Shown here piece by piece: positions 7,879-16,222 of a DNA stretch of 64,000 bases. The stretch lies in the NCBI RefSeq assembly GCF_001277195.1, contig NZ_CP012268.1, positions 1,116,001 through 1,180,000 of the forward strand. Reading direction: 5' to 3'. This stretch comes from Cronobacter muytjensii ATCC 51329 (GTDB lineage Bacteria; Pseudomonadota; Gammaproteobacteria; Enterobacterales; Enterobacteriaceae). The notes below the pieces were generated by a model. It searched no databases and was not told the origin of the DNA. It worked only from the letters and a program-made list of their open reading frames with translations. Positions within the stretch are counted from its first letter, which is position 1. Each line of letters starts with the position of its first letter. The translations under genes and the position numbers were made by a program.

Positions 7879-9564
7879 GTGTACGAATTTAATCTGGTTT
7901 TATTGCTGCTCCAGCAGATGTGCGTGTTCCTCGTGATCGCCTGGCTGATGAGCAAAACGCGGCTGTTTATTCCGCTGATGCAGGTGACGGTTCGCCTGCC
8001 GCATAAATTTCTGTGCTACGTGGTTTTTTCCATTTTCTGCATCATGGGCACCTGGTTCGGGCTGCATATTCAGGATTCCATCGCCAATACCCGTGCCATC
8101 GGCGCCGTGATGGGCGGATTGCTCGGCGGCCCGCTGGTGGGCGGTCTGGTGGGGCTCACTGGCGGGCTGCACCGTTATTCGCTCGGCGGGATGACCGCGT
8201 TAAGCTGCATGGTCTCGACGATTGTCGAAGGGCTACTGGGCGGTATCGTTCACAGCTGGCTGATTCGCCGCGGACGCACCGATAAAATCTTCAACCCGTT
8301 CACCGCAGGCGCTATCACGCTGGTGGCCGAGATTGTCCAGATGGGCATCATTTTGCTTATCGCGCGCCCGTTCAGCGAGGCGCTGCATCTGGTGCAAAAT
8401 ATCGCCGCGCCGATGGTGGTGACAAATACCGTCGGGGCCGCGATGTTTATGCGCATCCTGCTCGACAAACGCGCCATGTTTGAGAAATACACCACGGCAT
8501 TTTCCGCCAGAGCGCTGAAGGTCGCCTCCGCCACCGAAGGGATTTTGCGCCAGGGGTTTAACGTCGAAAACAGCATGAAGGTGGCGCAGGTGATCCGCCA
8601 GGAGCTGGAAATCGGCGCGGTCGCCATTACCGACCGCGAGCAACTGCTGGCGTTTACGGGCATCGGCATGGATCACCATCTGCCAGGCAGCCCCATCTCG
8701 TCTTCCTGGACGCTGCGGGCGATTGAGTCCGGCGAAGTGGTGTACGCCGACGGCAATGAGGTGCCGTACCGCTGCACGCTGCACCCTAACTGCAAACTCG
8801 GCTCGACGCTGGTTATCCCGCTGCGCGGCGAAAACCGCAAAGTGGTTGGCACCATTAAGCTCTATGAGCCGAAAAACCGGCTGTTCAGCTCTATCAACCG
8901 CACGCTGGGGGAGGGGATTGCGCAGCTGCTGTCGGCACAAATTCTGGCGGGGCAGTATGAACGCCAGAAACAGCTGCTCACCCAGTCAGAAATCAAGCTG
9001 TTGCACGCCCAGGTCAATCCGCATTTTCTGTTTAACGCTCTCAATACGCTGATGGCGGTGATCCGCCGCGACAGTGACCAGGCGTGCCAGCTGGTGCAGT
9101 ATCTTTCGACGTTCTTTCGCAAAAATCTTAAGCGCCCGACGGATGTGGTATCGCTGGCTGATGAAATCGAACACGTTAACGCGTACCTGAAAATTGAGCA
9201 GGCGCGCTTTCAGTCGCATTTGCGGGTAAGCCTGAGCCTGCCTGACGAACTGCGACACATCCGGCTGCCGGCATTCACCTTGCAGCCGATTGTGGAAAAC
9301 GCCATTAAGCACGGCACGTCGCAACTGCTCGGCACAGGCGAAATCGCCCTGCGCGCAAGCCGCGACGCGCAGCATCTGGTGCTGGAAATAGAAGACAACG
9401 CCGGGCTCTATCAACCCAACGCCGACAGCAACGGTCTGGGCATGAGCCTGGTGGATAAACGACTGCGCGCGCGCTTTGGCGACGGGTGCGGCATTTCGGT
9501 CGCCTGTGAGCAGGACCGCTTTACCCGAATTACCTTACGTTTACCGCTGGAGGGAACGACATGA
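7879..9564 (+). CDS. btsS: Pyruvate-sensing histidine kinase BtsS (YehU)
   Basis: 561 residues, matching the E. coli length when the GTG at 7879 is used; another GTG at 7873 is possible, but GGAG at 7868-7871 is better spaced for 7879. It has an N-terminal LytS-type multi-helix membrane sensor (about 1-200), a GAF domain and a LytS-type kinase domain. The phospho-accepting His is residue 382 in NPHFLFNALN. In E. coli BtsS binds extracellular pyruvate with high affinity and phosphorylates BtsR. The gene overlaps btsR by 4 bases (ATGA), so the two are translationally coupled. The main target, the pyruvate transporter gene btsT, is not in this window. Confidence 0.96.
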   Translation: MYEFNLVLLLLQQMCVFLVIAWLMSKTRLFIPLMQVTVRLPHKFLCYVVFSIFCIMGTWFGLHIQDSIANTRAIGAVMGGLLGGPLVGGLVGLTGGLHRYSLGGMTALSCMVSTIVEGLLGGIVHSWLIRRGRTDKIFNPFTAGAITLVAEIVQMGIILLIARPFSEALHLVQNIAAPMVVTNTVGAAMFMRILLDKRAMFEKYTTAFSARALKVASATEGILRQGFNVENSMKVAQVIRQELEIGAVAITDREQLLAFTGIGMDHHLPGSPISSSWTLRAIESGEVVYADGNEVPYRCTLHPNCKLGSTLVIPLRGENRKVVGTIKLYEPKNRLFSSINRTLGEGIAQLLSAQILAGQYERQKQLLTQSEIKLLHAQVNPHFLFNALNTLMAVIRRDSDQACQLVQYLSTFFRKNLKRPTDVVSLADEIEHVNAYLKIEQARFQSHLRVSLSLPDELRHIRLPAFTLQPIVENAIKHGTSQLLGTGEIALRASRDAQHLVLEIEDNAGLYQPNADSNGLGMSLVDKRLRARFGDGCGISVACEQDRFTRITLRLPLEGTT

Positions 9565-10286
9565 TTAGCGTGCTGATTGTCGATGATGAGCCGCTGGCGC
9601 GGGAAAACCTGCGTCTGCTGCTAAAAGAGGAGCCGGATATCGACGTCGTGGGCGAGTGCGCCAACGCCGTTGAGGCTATCGGCGCGGTGCACCGGCTGCG
9701 CCCTGACGTGGTGTTTCTTGATATCCAGATGCCGCGCATCTCCGGCCTTGAGATGATAGGTATGCTCGACCCTGACACCCGCCCGTGGATTGTCTTTCTC
9801 ACCGCGTTTGACGAATACGCGGTAAAGGCATTTGAAGAACACGCGTTTGATTATCTGCTCAAGCCCATCGAGACCGCGCGCCTGCAAAAGACGCTGGCGC
9901 GCATGCGCAACGAGCGGCGTGAGCAGGATATGTCGCCGCTGACCGCCCGCCAGGAGGCGCTGAAATTTATCCCCTGTACCGGCCACAGCCGCATTTATCT
10001 GCTGCAAATGGAGGACGTGGCGTTTGTCGCCAGCCGCATGAGCGGCGTGTACGTCACCAGCGGACAGGGGCAGGAAGGGTTTACCGAGCTGACGCTGCGC
10101 ACGCTGGAGAGCCGCACACCGCTGATGCGCTGCCACCGGCAATATCTGGTCAACATGGCGCACCTCAAAGAGATCCGGCTGGAAGAGAACGGCCAGGCGG
10201 AGCTGCTGCTGCGTCATGGTCAGACGGTGCCGGTCAGCCGCCGCTATCTCAAAACGCTCAAAGAAGCGCTCGGATTGCGCGGATAA
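9561..10286 (+). CDS. btsR: LytTR response regulator BtsR (YehT)
   Basis: 241 residues, close to the 239 of E. coli BtsR. The receiver domain (1-120) has the acidic pocket DDE at 8-10, the phosphorylated Asp54 in FLDIQMP, and a conserved Lys in LLKPIE. The C-terminal LytTR DNA-binding domain (about 135-240) includes RCHRQYLVN and PVSRRYLK. It activates pyruvate transporter expression in response to BtsS. It is the second gene of the btsSR operon. Confidence 0.96.
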   Translation: MISVLIVDDEPLARENLRLLLKEEPDIDVVGECANAVEAIGAVHRLRPDVVFLDIQMPRISGLEMIGMLDPDTRPWIVFLTAFDEYAVKAFEEHAFDYLLKPIETARLQKTLARMRNERREQDMSPLTARQEALKFIPCTGHSRIYLLQMEDVAFVASRMSGVYVTSGQGQEGFTELTLRTLESRTPLMRCHRQYLVNMAHLKEIRLEENGQAELLLRHGQTVPVSRRYLKTLKEALGLRG

Positions 10287-10396
10287 TCACCGGCTGATCA
10301 CGGCGGTAAAATAAATACCGCCGTTTTGTACATCTTTTTCCTCGCTTGCCGATAACGGAGGATATATCCGTACCAGGCAAAAATGAGGATTTCTTG

Positions 10397-11941
10397 ATGG
10401 GCCTGCTTAAAGACTTTTCCATCCGCGCCGTCATGCTGACGGTGCTCGGCGTACTCTGCGTGTTATGGGCGGCCGTGGGCGTCTACAGCGTCTATTCGCT
10501 CTCGGCGATGGCCGACGGCAACCGCGTGGACCGCCAGCTGGTGTCGCAAATGACCGTACTTAGCAAAGGTAACGATCAGTATTTCCGCTTCGTCACCCGC
10601 TTAACCCGCGCAATGGAGAACGGCGCGCCGGACGCCAAAGCCCTTGAATCCGTCCAGCAGGCGCTCGACAGCATGACGCGCCAGCTCGAACAGTTTAAAA
10701 AACTCTCGCCGGGCCCGCTCGATCCGGCCGTGTCGCAGAAAGTGATCGCCGACTGGCAAAAGCTGCTGGATGAAGGCGTGATCCCGCAGATGAAGCTCGC
10801 GCGCGAAGGCACGCCAGAGGCGTACCGCGCCCATGCGGGTAAAGTGACCCCGGTCTTCAGCCGCGCGTTTGGCGCGAGCGCCGAGAAATTCAACGCCGCG
10901 GCAGGCAGCAAGCTTGACGCCACGCGTGAAAATGTCGACAGCATGACCGCCACCACCAAAACGGTCATTATCATCGCGGTCATCATCGGCCTGCTGCTTC
11001 TGCTGCTGACCGACCGTTATCTGGTGGCGCTGCTGGTCAAACCGCTTGAGAAAATCCGCAACCACTTCACCCTGATCGCCGGTGGCGATCTCAGCCAGCC
11101 CGTCGAGCCGTTTGGTCGCAACTGTGTCGGGAAACTGGTGCCGCTGCTGACCGCGATGCAGGATCAGCTGCGTGAAGCCGTAAGCGCCATCCGCCACGGC
11201 AGCGAGAATATCTGGCGCGGCGCGTCGGAAATCTCCGCCGGCAATAACGATCTCTCCTCGCGTACCGAAGAACAGGCCGCCGCGCTGGAGCAGACCGCCG
11301 CCAGCATGGAGGAACTCACCTCCACCGTGCGCCTGAATGCGGAAAACGCGCGTCAGGCGAGCGAGCTCGCGCATGCTGCCTCGGAAAACGCCGGTAAAGG
11401 CGGCCAGCTGGCGCAGAACGTTATTGAGACCATGCAGGGGATCTCCGGCAGTTCGAAGAAAATTGCTGACATTACCAGCGTGATTAACAGCATTGCGTTC
11501 CAGACCAACATCCTGGCGCTCAACGCCGCCGTTGAAGCGGCGCGCGCGGGCGAACAGGGGCGCGGCTTCGCGGTCGTGGCGGGCGAAGTGCGTAACCTCG
11601 CGAGCCGCAGCGCCGAGGCAGCCCGTGAAATCGAAACGCTTATCACCGAATCGGTCGAACGTATTGATAAAGGTTCTGAACTGGTGAACGCGGCGGGCGA
11701 TTCGATGGCTGAAATCTATCGTGGCGTCTCCAACGTCAGCACCATCATTAAGCAGATTGCTTCTGCTTCTGAAGAACAGAGCAAGGGCATCTCGCAGGTG
11801 GGCCTTGCCATCACGCAGATGGATACCGTTACCCAGCAGAACGCCTCGCTGGTGGAACAGGTTTCCGCCGCCGCGGCTGCGCTGGAGCGCCAGACCGAAG
11901 AACTGCAAAGCACCGTGCAGAAATTCCGCCTCTCTGCCTGA
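10397..11941 (+). CDS. Methyl-accepting chemotaxis protein
   Basis: 514 residues from ATG 10397, which has GAGG 7 bases upstream; an open frame from 10346 lacks that. There are transmembrane helices at about 10-34 and 188-212, a periplasmic four-helix ligand domain between them, then HAMP and the signalling coiled coil. The hairpin tip (IAFQTNILALNAAVEAARAGEQGRGFAVVA) is cut here only to identify the family: key residues are the E-AR-GE-GRGF core. The protein ends KFRLSA, with no NWETF-type pentapeptide for CheR/CheB docking, so it resembles low-abundance receptors. The ligand is unknown. The gene stands alone next to btsSR and ends in a strong terminator. Confidence 0.92.
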   Translation: MGLLKDFSIRAVMLTVLGVLCVLWAAVGVYSVYSLSAMADGNRVDRQLVSQMTVLSKGNDQYFRFVTRLTRAMENGAPDAKALESVQQALDSMTRQLEQFKKLSPGPLDPAVSQKVIADWQKLLDEGVIPQMKLAREGTPEAYRAHAGKVTPVFSRAFGASAEKFNAAAGSKLDATRENVDSMTATTKTVIIIAVIIGLLLLLLTDRYLVALLVKPLEKIRNHFTLIAGGDLSQPVEPFGRNCVGKLVPLLTAMQDQLREAVSAIRHGSENIWRGASEISAGNNDLSSRTEEQAAALEQTAASMEELTSTVRLNAENARQASELAHAASENAGKGGQLAQNVIETMQGISGSSKKIADITSVINSIAFQTNILALNAAVEAARAGEQGRGFAVVAGEVRNLASRSAEAAREIETLITESVERIDKGSELVNAAGDSMAEIYRGVSNVSTIIKQIASASEEQSKGISQVGLAITQMDTVTQQNASLVEQVSAAAAALERQTEELQSTVQKFRLSA

Positions 11942-11960
11942 TCTCGCACTCTGTCTCATA

Positions 11961-11998
11961 AAAAAAGCCGCCCGTGAGGGCGGCCTTTTGGTTTATTC
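11961..11998. terminator. MCP terminator, left copy of a 38-bp direct repeat
   Basis: The GCCGCCC / GGGCGGC stem is preceded by an A run and followed by TTTTGG. The same 38 bases recur at 13786-13823 with two differences (the loop reads TG here and CC there). The two copies bracket the two-gene AT-rich island exactly. Confidence 0.85.
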
Positions 11999-12076
11999 GT
12001 ATGGAACGATAACTGCCTGCTGACGTTTAACTTTAGCTATGAGATAACTCACATAAAAGAATCACATAGCTTTTAT

Positions 12077-12090
12077 TGAGAATATTCTTA
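12077..12090. promoter_or_regulatory. RcsAB-box-like site upstream of the island genes
   Basis: TGAGAATATTCTTA matches the enterobacterial RcsAB consensus (TaAGaatatTCctA) at 12 of 14 positions, including all six strongly conserved ones. It lies about 60 bases before the start of the first island gene. Function is inferred from the match only. Confidence 0.5.
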
Positions 12091-12150
12091 ATTTTTTTGT
12101 TGGGATAAATTTATAGCCTTTCACTACCACAAACCCTGCAAGGAAAAGCC

Positions 12151-13143
12151 ATGTCAGATTATTTATCAGGGATGAAATCACCTGACAATCTCCCTTCTTT
12201 CACTAAGCCAGTAACATGGGGCGGTCCGGGTTTAGTCGATTTTGATTTTGATGCGTTAGCAAAAGAACTGGCTCGTACACGTGATTTTAGCCGCGTAGGG
12301 ATCATCTATTCCAACGGAATCAGCGAATGGCTTGTAAGACCTTCACGACGTATCGCGACGCCAAATCAGACTACGGTAAGCCATGTCATTGTTACTAAAG
12401 TAAATGATATATCACCCCAGAATGCGGCAAAAGCAGTTACAAAAACGTTGCAGACTCCTTCACTTACAACAGAAATAACTTCTACGGCAATATCTTGTGG
12501 AGCGTTAGTTGCGACAGCATTTATCGCAGTAAGTGCAACGCTCGTCATTCCTTTTACTGCAGGGGCGACAGGTATTATCGCGGGAATTATGACTGCAGGG
12601 ACAGTTGCTACAGGTTTCCAGTGCGCAGTAGGTGTCGGTCGCTTATTCGCGATGGGATACGGTTATGAGGAAAATGTTGCCTGGTTAGATTCTCAGGATT
12701 GGTATACCTCTACGATGACAGCGTTAGATATAATATCTATTGCTGGAGCAAGCGTTGCTCTGAGAAGTACAATAAAAGCCTATATGGCGATGAAAACAGG
12801 TTCCTCAGCGAAAGCCCTTGACTGGCTCAGGACGTTGAGCAGGCATGAACGTAAACGAATAACTATTGAGATCATACGCAATAGAAATCCCGGTATTTCT
12901 AATGATGGGATTAAAGCGTTAATTAAGGCGGGTGCTTATCCAAGCCGATACCCTACTGAAGCCTTACAAAAGAGCTTGCAACACGAATTAATCAAAGCAT
13001 TTAATAATGCCTCTGCTTTTGCTGGGAGTGCCGTTTCCGGTACTATCAGAAATCCGCAAAATTTACCTAAATCCGGCCAGTTTGTTATTGGTCTTATCCA
13101 GTCGTTTTCACTGGCAGGGAGTCGTTGGATCAAGGATGTCTAA
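12151..13143 (+). CDS. Unknown protein with hydrophobic glycine-rich hairpin; candidate membrane-acting toxin
   Basis: 330 residues, not recognised as a characterised family. There is no signal peptide. Residues 1-100 look soluble. Residues 112-163 are a long Ala/Gly/Ile/Thr-rich hydrophobic stretch that could form a helical hairpin, and a second hydrophobic helix spans about 188-205. The basic C-terminal part (220-330) looks soluble. The ribosome site AAGGAAAAGCC supports the start. The next gene overlaps its end by 8 bases and encodes a small multi-span membrane protein. That pairing is typical of pore-forming or membrane-depolarising effectors with their immunity proteins, so a toxin role is a reasonable inference, not a demonstrated one. 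The DNA is much more AT-rich than the flanking genes, indicating transfer. A non-toxin membrane-associated role remains possible. Confidence 0.6.
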   Translation: MSDYLSGMKSPDNLPSFTKPVTWGGPGLVDFDFDALAKELARTRDFSRVGIIYSNGISEWLVRPSRRIATPNQTTVSHVIVTKVNDISPQNAAKAVTKTLQTPSLTTEITSTAISCGALVATAFIAVSATLVIPFTAGATGIIAGIMTAGTVATGFQCAVGVGRLFAMGYGYEENVAWLDSQDWYTSTMTALDIISIAGASVALRSTIKAYMAMKTGSSAKALDWLRTLSRHERKRITIEIIRNRNPGISNDGIKALIKAGAYPSRYPTEALQKSLQHELIKAFNNASAFAGSAVSGTIRNPQNLPKSGQFVIGLIQSFSLAGSRWIKDV

Positions 13144-13741
13144 TTATTTAAAACAAAGCATTGAGTTGGGCCGTTTTGTTGAAAATGGCCTTAAAACCAG
13201 GCGAACAGACGCACTTGAGTTACTTAAGGCGCAACTTAAAGAAAAAGTGAGCTTGCCAATGGGCTGGCAACGCTTTGGTTTTCCCTTAATTTTCAGCATG
13301 GCGTTGTCGGTAGTAAGTTTCGCCATTCCACAAGTTTATTTTTGGGTGGCTGTTTCGCATAGCCTGTCGTTGCCAGAACCCACCTTTATTATTGGTATGT
13401 TGATAACTAACTTACTATTTTGCCTGCTGATAATTCCAGCAATGATGTGGATAGCAAGGGGATATTTACGCGCGTTACAGCTTTATCTGGGACTCATTTT
13501 TGTTGCACTTCTGGCCAGCCTGATTTTTTTTATTAGTGTCATGCTATCTCTTCACTCGCCTGGTGATGTCGGGCGCTGGAATATTTTCGGGTCACTGTCG
13601 GGAATAACATTAATGGCGCTTAGCGTACGTTGTGTTAATAGCGAATCCTTCGTTAAAACGATTGCGCTTGGCCTGCATAATCGTATCTTGCGCGAACAAA
13701 CTTCTTTGCACACACATCAGTTCAATGAAATAAAGCAGTAA
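13136..13741 (+). CDS. Small polytopic membrane protein; candidate immunity partner
   Basis: 201 residues starting at ATG 13136, inside the stop region of the preceding gene; an open frame from 13007 is an overlap artefact. Four hydrophobic helices are visible at about 49-73, 84-105, 113-138 and 147-166, with a charged N-terminal 45 residues and a polar C-terminal tail. It is therefore an inner-membrane protein. Its overlap with the upstream gene implies translational coupling. By position and topology it could neutralise the upstream product, as colicin-type and some type VI effector immunity proteins do. No recognised family motif was seen. Confidence 0.6.
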   Translation: MSNYLKQSIELGRFVENGLKTRRTDALELLKAQLKEKVSLPMGWQRFGFPLIFSMALSVVSFAIPQVYFWVAVSHSLSLPEPTFIIGMLITNLLFCLLIIPAMMWIARGYLRALQLYLGLIFVALLASLIFFISVMLSLHSPGDVGRWNIFGSLSGITLMALSVRCVNSESFVKTIALGLHNRILREQTSLHTHQFNEIKQ

Positions 13742-13785
13742 CAGAGCCTGTGACAGGGAAAACGTCATAGTACTTACCGCCACAT

Positions 13786-13823
13786 AAAAAAGCCGCCCGC
13801 CAGGGCGGCCTTTTGGTTTATTC
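13786..13823. terminator. Terminator of the ABC-F gene and island, right copy of the 38-bp repeat
   Basis: This has the same GCCGCCC / GGGCGGC hairpin with A and T runs as 11961-11998 (36 of 38 bases identical). It serves the convergent ABC-F gene, whose stop codon overlaps the right end, and the rightward island genes. Confidence 0.85.
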
Positions 13824-15545
13824 CAGCCCCAGCGCGGCGCTGATATGCGCTATCTCCTGACGCCACTGCGCCTGTAAGGCGGGTTTTTGATGACGCGGTT
13901 TGCGTGCGAGATCGGCGGTTAGCCGCGCTTCCAGCTCGACTAACCGCTCCAGCAGATGCGTGTCGTGCTCTGGCTCCGGCGTTTCCAGAGCAGGGGTTGC
14001 ATTCGCCGGGGCAGCCTCCGTGGCCGCTGGCGCTTTACGCAGTCGCGCCAGCAGCGCCTCCATATTATGCCACTCGCTGAGAACGCCATCTTCAACAAGC
14101 CAGAAGCGGTTACAGCTCGCCTCCAGCAGTGTCCTGTCGTGCGTCACCAGCAGCAGCCCGCCCTCAAAGGTTTGCAGCGTCTGCGCCAGCGCCTCTTTGC
14201 CTTCCATATCCAGATGGTTGGTCGGTTCGTCGAGCATCAGCAGCGAATAGCGCGCAAGCGACAGGCCGACAAACAGCAGGCGTGAGCGCTCGCCGCCGCT
14301 GAGCGTCCTTACCTGCTGCCCGTGGCGCGCCCACGGAAAACCGGCGCTGATGAGCGCCAGCTTGCGCGTTTGCAGTTCCGGCGCAAATGGCGACAGCGCC
14401 TCCAGCAGCGTGGCGTCGTCAGGCAACTGATACAGCGACTGGTCGTAATACCCGAGCGACACGCGCGGATGAAACGTAACGCCCGGTGTGGCCGCCTGCG
14501 CCTGCCACTGCCGCCACAACAGGCGCAGCAGCGACGATTTGCCGCAGCCGTTATAGCCGAGCAGCGCCACACGATCGCCGCTTTTAATACGCGCGAGCGG
14601 CAGGGTAAAGAGCGTCGGTGTGCCGGGCGCGGCGCTGACCGCCAGGTTTTCCATCTCCAGCAGACGATCCGCCGCCAGCGCGTCGCCGGCAAGCGTCAGT
14701 TGCCAGCGGCTGCCCTGCGCCAGTTCGGTTTGCTCCTCCTTCAGACGCGTGACCTGTTTTTCCATCTGTTTGGCTTTGCGCGCCAGATCTTCGTTGTCAT
14801 ACACCTGGCCCCAGGTGGCCAGCCGTTTCGCGCTGGCCGTGACGCGATCTATCTCTTTTTGCTCCGCTTTACGGCGCAGCGCGTCGCTGTCGTCACGCGC
14901 CGAGAGCGCCGCGCGTGCGGCAGTGCAGGGGAGATCGAACGTGTGCAACTGGCCGTCGCGCAACACCCAGGTGCGGTTGGTGACGCTGTCCAGCAGCGCG
15001 CTGTCGTGGGAGACCAGAATAAAGCTGCCGTTCCAGCGCGACAGGAACTGTTCCAGCCACAGCAGGGTGGGCAGATCGAGATGGTTACCAGGCTCGTCGA
15101 GCAACAGCAGATCGGGCGAGACAATCAGCGCGCGCGCCAGTAACAGCCGGGTATGCTGACCACCGCTCAGCGATCCGGCGGTCAGCGTCCAGGCCGATTC
15201 GGCAAAGCCCATGCTTGCCAGCAGCGCCTGCGCCCGCCAGGCGTTACTTTCCCGCTCGGTTTCAGGCAGCCGCGCCAGCAGCGCCTCCAGCAGGGTCTGA
15301 TGATGCAGCATCCCGGGCAGATGCTGCTCCACGCGCGCCAGCAGGCATCGCGCCGCGCGCGTCACGACGCCTTCGGCAGGCGAAATTGTGTCGTCCAGCG
15401 CTTTTAATAGCGTGCTTTTCCCGCAACCGTTATGGCCGATAAGCCCGATACGGTCGCCTTTTTTCAGGGTGAAAGAGACAGAGTTCAGCACCGGGCCGAA
15501 CGGAGAATCAATACGCAGAGATTGCGCAGTCAGTAATGTGCTCAT
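13818..15545 (-). CDS. ABC-F family ATPase
   Basis: 575 residues with two ATP-binding cassettes and no membrane segments, the hallmark of ABC-F ribosome-associated ATPases. Cassette 1 has GHNGCGKST, LSGGQ and LDEPGNHLD (the usual T before NHLD is replaced by G). Cassette 2 has GYNGCGKSS, LSGGERSRLL and LDEPTNHLD. The linker (about 205-275) is charged and helical, like the P-site tRNA interaction motif. The C-terminus has a variable Ala/Pro-rich stretch and a charged helical tail. ABC-F proteins act in translation on the ribosome, and some confer antibiotic resistance. This one is not clearly EttA, Uup, YbiT or YheS, so no symbol is given. A short ORF with a perfect ribosome site lies upstream on the same strand. 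Confidence 0.88.
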   Translation of the reverse strand: MSTLLTAQSLRIDSPFGPVLNSVSFTLKKGDRIGLIGHNGCGKSTLLKALDDTISPAEGVVTRAARCLLARVEQHLPGMLHHQTLLEALLARLPETERESNAWRAQALLASMGFAESAWTLTAGSLSGGQHTRLLLARALIVSPDLLLLDEPGNHLDLPTLLWLEQFLSRWNGSFILVSHDSALLDSVTNRTWVLRDGQLHTFDLPCTAARAALSARDDSDALRRKAEQKEIDRVTASAKRLATWGQVYDNEDLARKAKQMEKQVTRLKEEQTELAQGSRWQLTLAGDALAADRLLEMENLAVSAAPGTPTLFTLPLARIKSGDRVALLGYNGCGKSSLLRLLWRQWQAQAATPGVTFHPRVSLGYYDQSLYQLPDDATLLEALSPFAPELQTRKLALISAGFPWARHGQQVRTLSGGERSRLLFVGLSLARYSLLMLDEPTNHLDMEGKEALAQTLQTFEGGLLLVTHDRTLLEASCNRFWLVEDGVLSEWHNMEALLARLRKAPAATEAAPANATPALETPEPEHDTHLLERLVELEARLTADLARKPRHQKPALQAQWRQEIAHISAALGLE

Positions 15546-15654
15546 CGCTTACTCAGAATTTTCAGGCGCAGAAACGCCTCGTCAAACATCGCTGACGATA
15601 ATCTGGTAAGCCCTGGGAAGGGATTAGGTGATGAGATCTTCGCTCAGGGTCCAG

Positions 15655-15738
15655 TTATCGCAGCACGATACCGGTGATGCCTGAGCTCTGGCGATCGCCA
15701 AAATGATGTGAATAGTCAAACAATTCACAGCACAGCAT
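15655..15738 (-). CDS. 27-residue ORF upstream of the ABC-F gene, possible leader peptide
   Basis: The frame runs from ATG 15738 to a TAA at 15655-15657 and encodes a peptide beginning MLCCELFDYSHHF and ending TGIVLR. The ribosome site AAAGGAGG is near-perfect and well spaced. The ABC-F start lies about 110 bases downstream on the same strand. Short leader ORFs that control ABC-F genes by ribosome stalling are known in other bacteria, so an attenuation role is possible. No clear terminator follows it. Nothing else identifies the peptide. Confidence 0.5.
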   Translation of the reverse strand: MLCCELFDYSHHFGDRQSSGITGIVLR

Positions 15739-15852
15739 AAGAGTCCTCCTTTTATATTCATCAGGTTAATAGGTAGAGCGAGTGTAACGAGCGGCGTGTT
15801 TTTTCGCCACTCCTGTTATTAAGGGGGGTTGTTCGCTGGATTCCGGGAGGGA

Positions 15853-15889
15853 GAGAAAAGCGCCTGAAACCCCGCAAGCGTTTCAGGCG
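15853..15889 (-). terminator. Terminator of the rcnB homologue
   Basis: A perfect 10-base-pair stem (CGCCTGAAAC with GTTTCAGGCG) is followed on the reverse strand by CTTTTCTC. It starts six bases after the stop codon. Confidence 0.85.
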
Positions 15890-15895
15890 AGGGCG

Positions 15896-16222
15896 TTAGC
15901 GGTGATAGAAGATGTCGCCGTTCATGGCGCGCACGACTTTGCCTTCGGCGTCGGTGATAAGCACGTAGTAGCCGCCCATGTAGGTCCAGTGGGTGCCCGC
16001 TTCCGGCGCGGGCAGGTTGCGAATTTGCCACTGTTTAATGTTGTACTGTTCGGTCCGGTAGAGATCCGGCACCACGTCGCCAATGGTGAATTTACGCGAA
16101 TCGGAGATAAACTCTTTTACCTCATAGCCATCAATGGTTTTCGGTTTTACACCGTCTGCGGCGAATGCAGAAGCCACCGACATCAACAGCACTCCCGCTA
16201 CGATCATTCTGGTTTTCAACAT
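15896..16222 (-). CDS. rcnB: RcnB-family periplasmic protein
   Basis: 108 residues from ATG 16222, chosen because TGGAGAAGGT lies just upstream and the product then begins with a clear signal peptide (cut after ASAFA, about residue 22). The mature part closely resembles E. coli RcnB: a YRTEQYNIKQW stretch, then NLPAPEAGTHWTYMGG and the ending GDIFYHR. RcnB is a periplasmic protein needed for normal nickel and cobalt homeostasis together with the RcnA exporter. Here no rcnA or rcnR lies nearby, so this may be an RcnB paralogue. It has its own terminator and appears monocistronic. Confidence 0.82.
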   Translation of the reverse strand: MLKTRMIVAGVLLMSVASAFAADGVKPKTIDGYEVKEFISDSRKFTIGDVVPDLYRTEQYNIKQWQIRNLPAPEAGTHWTYMGGYYVLITDAEGKVVRAMNGDIFYHR

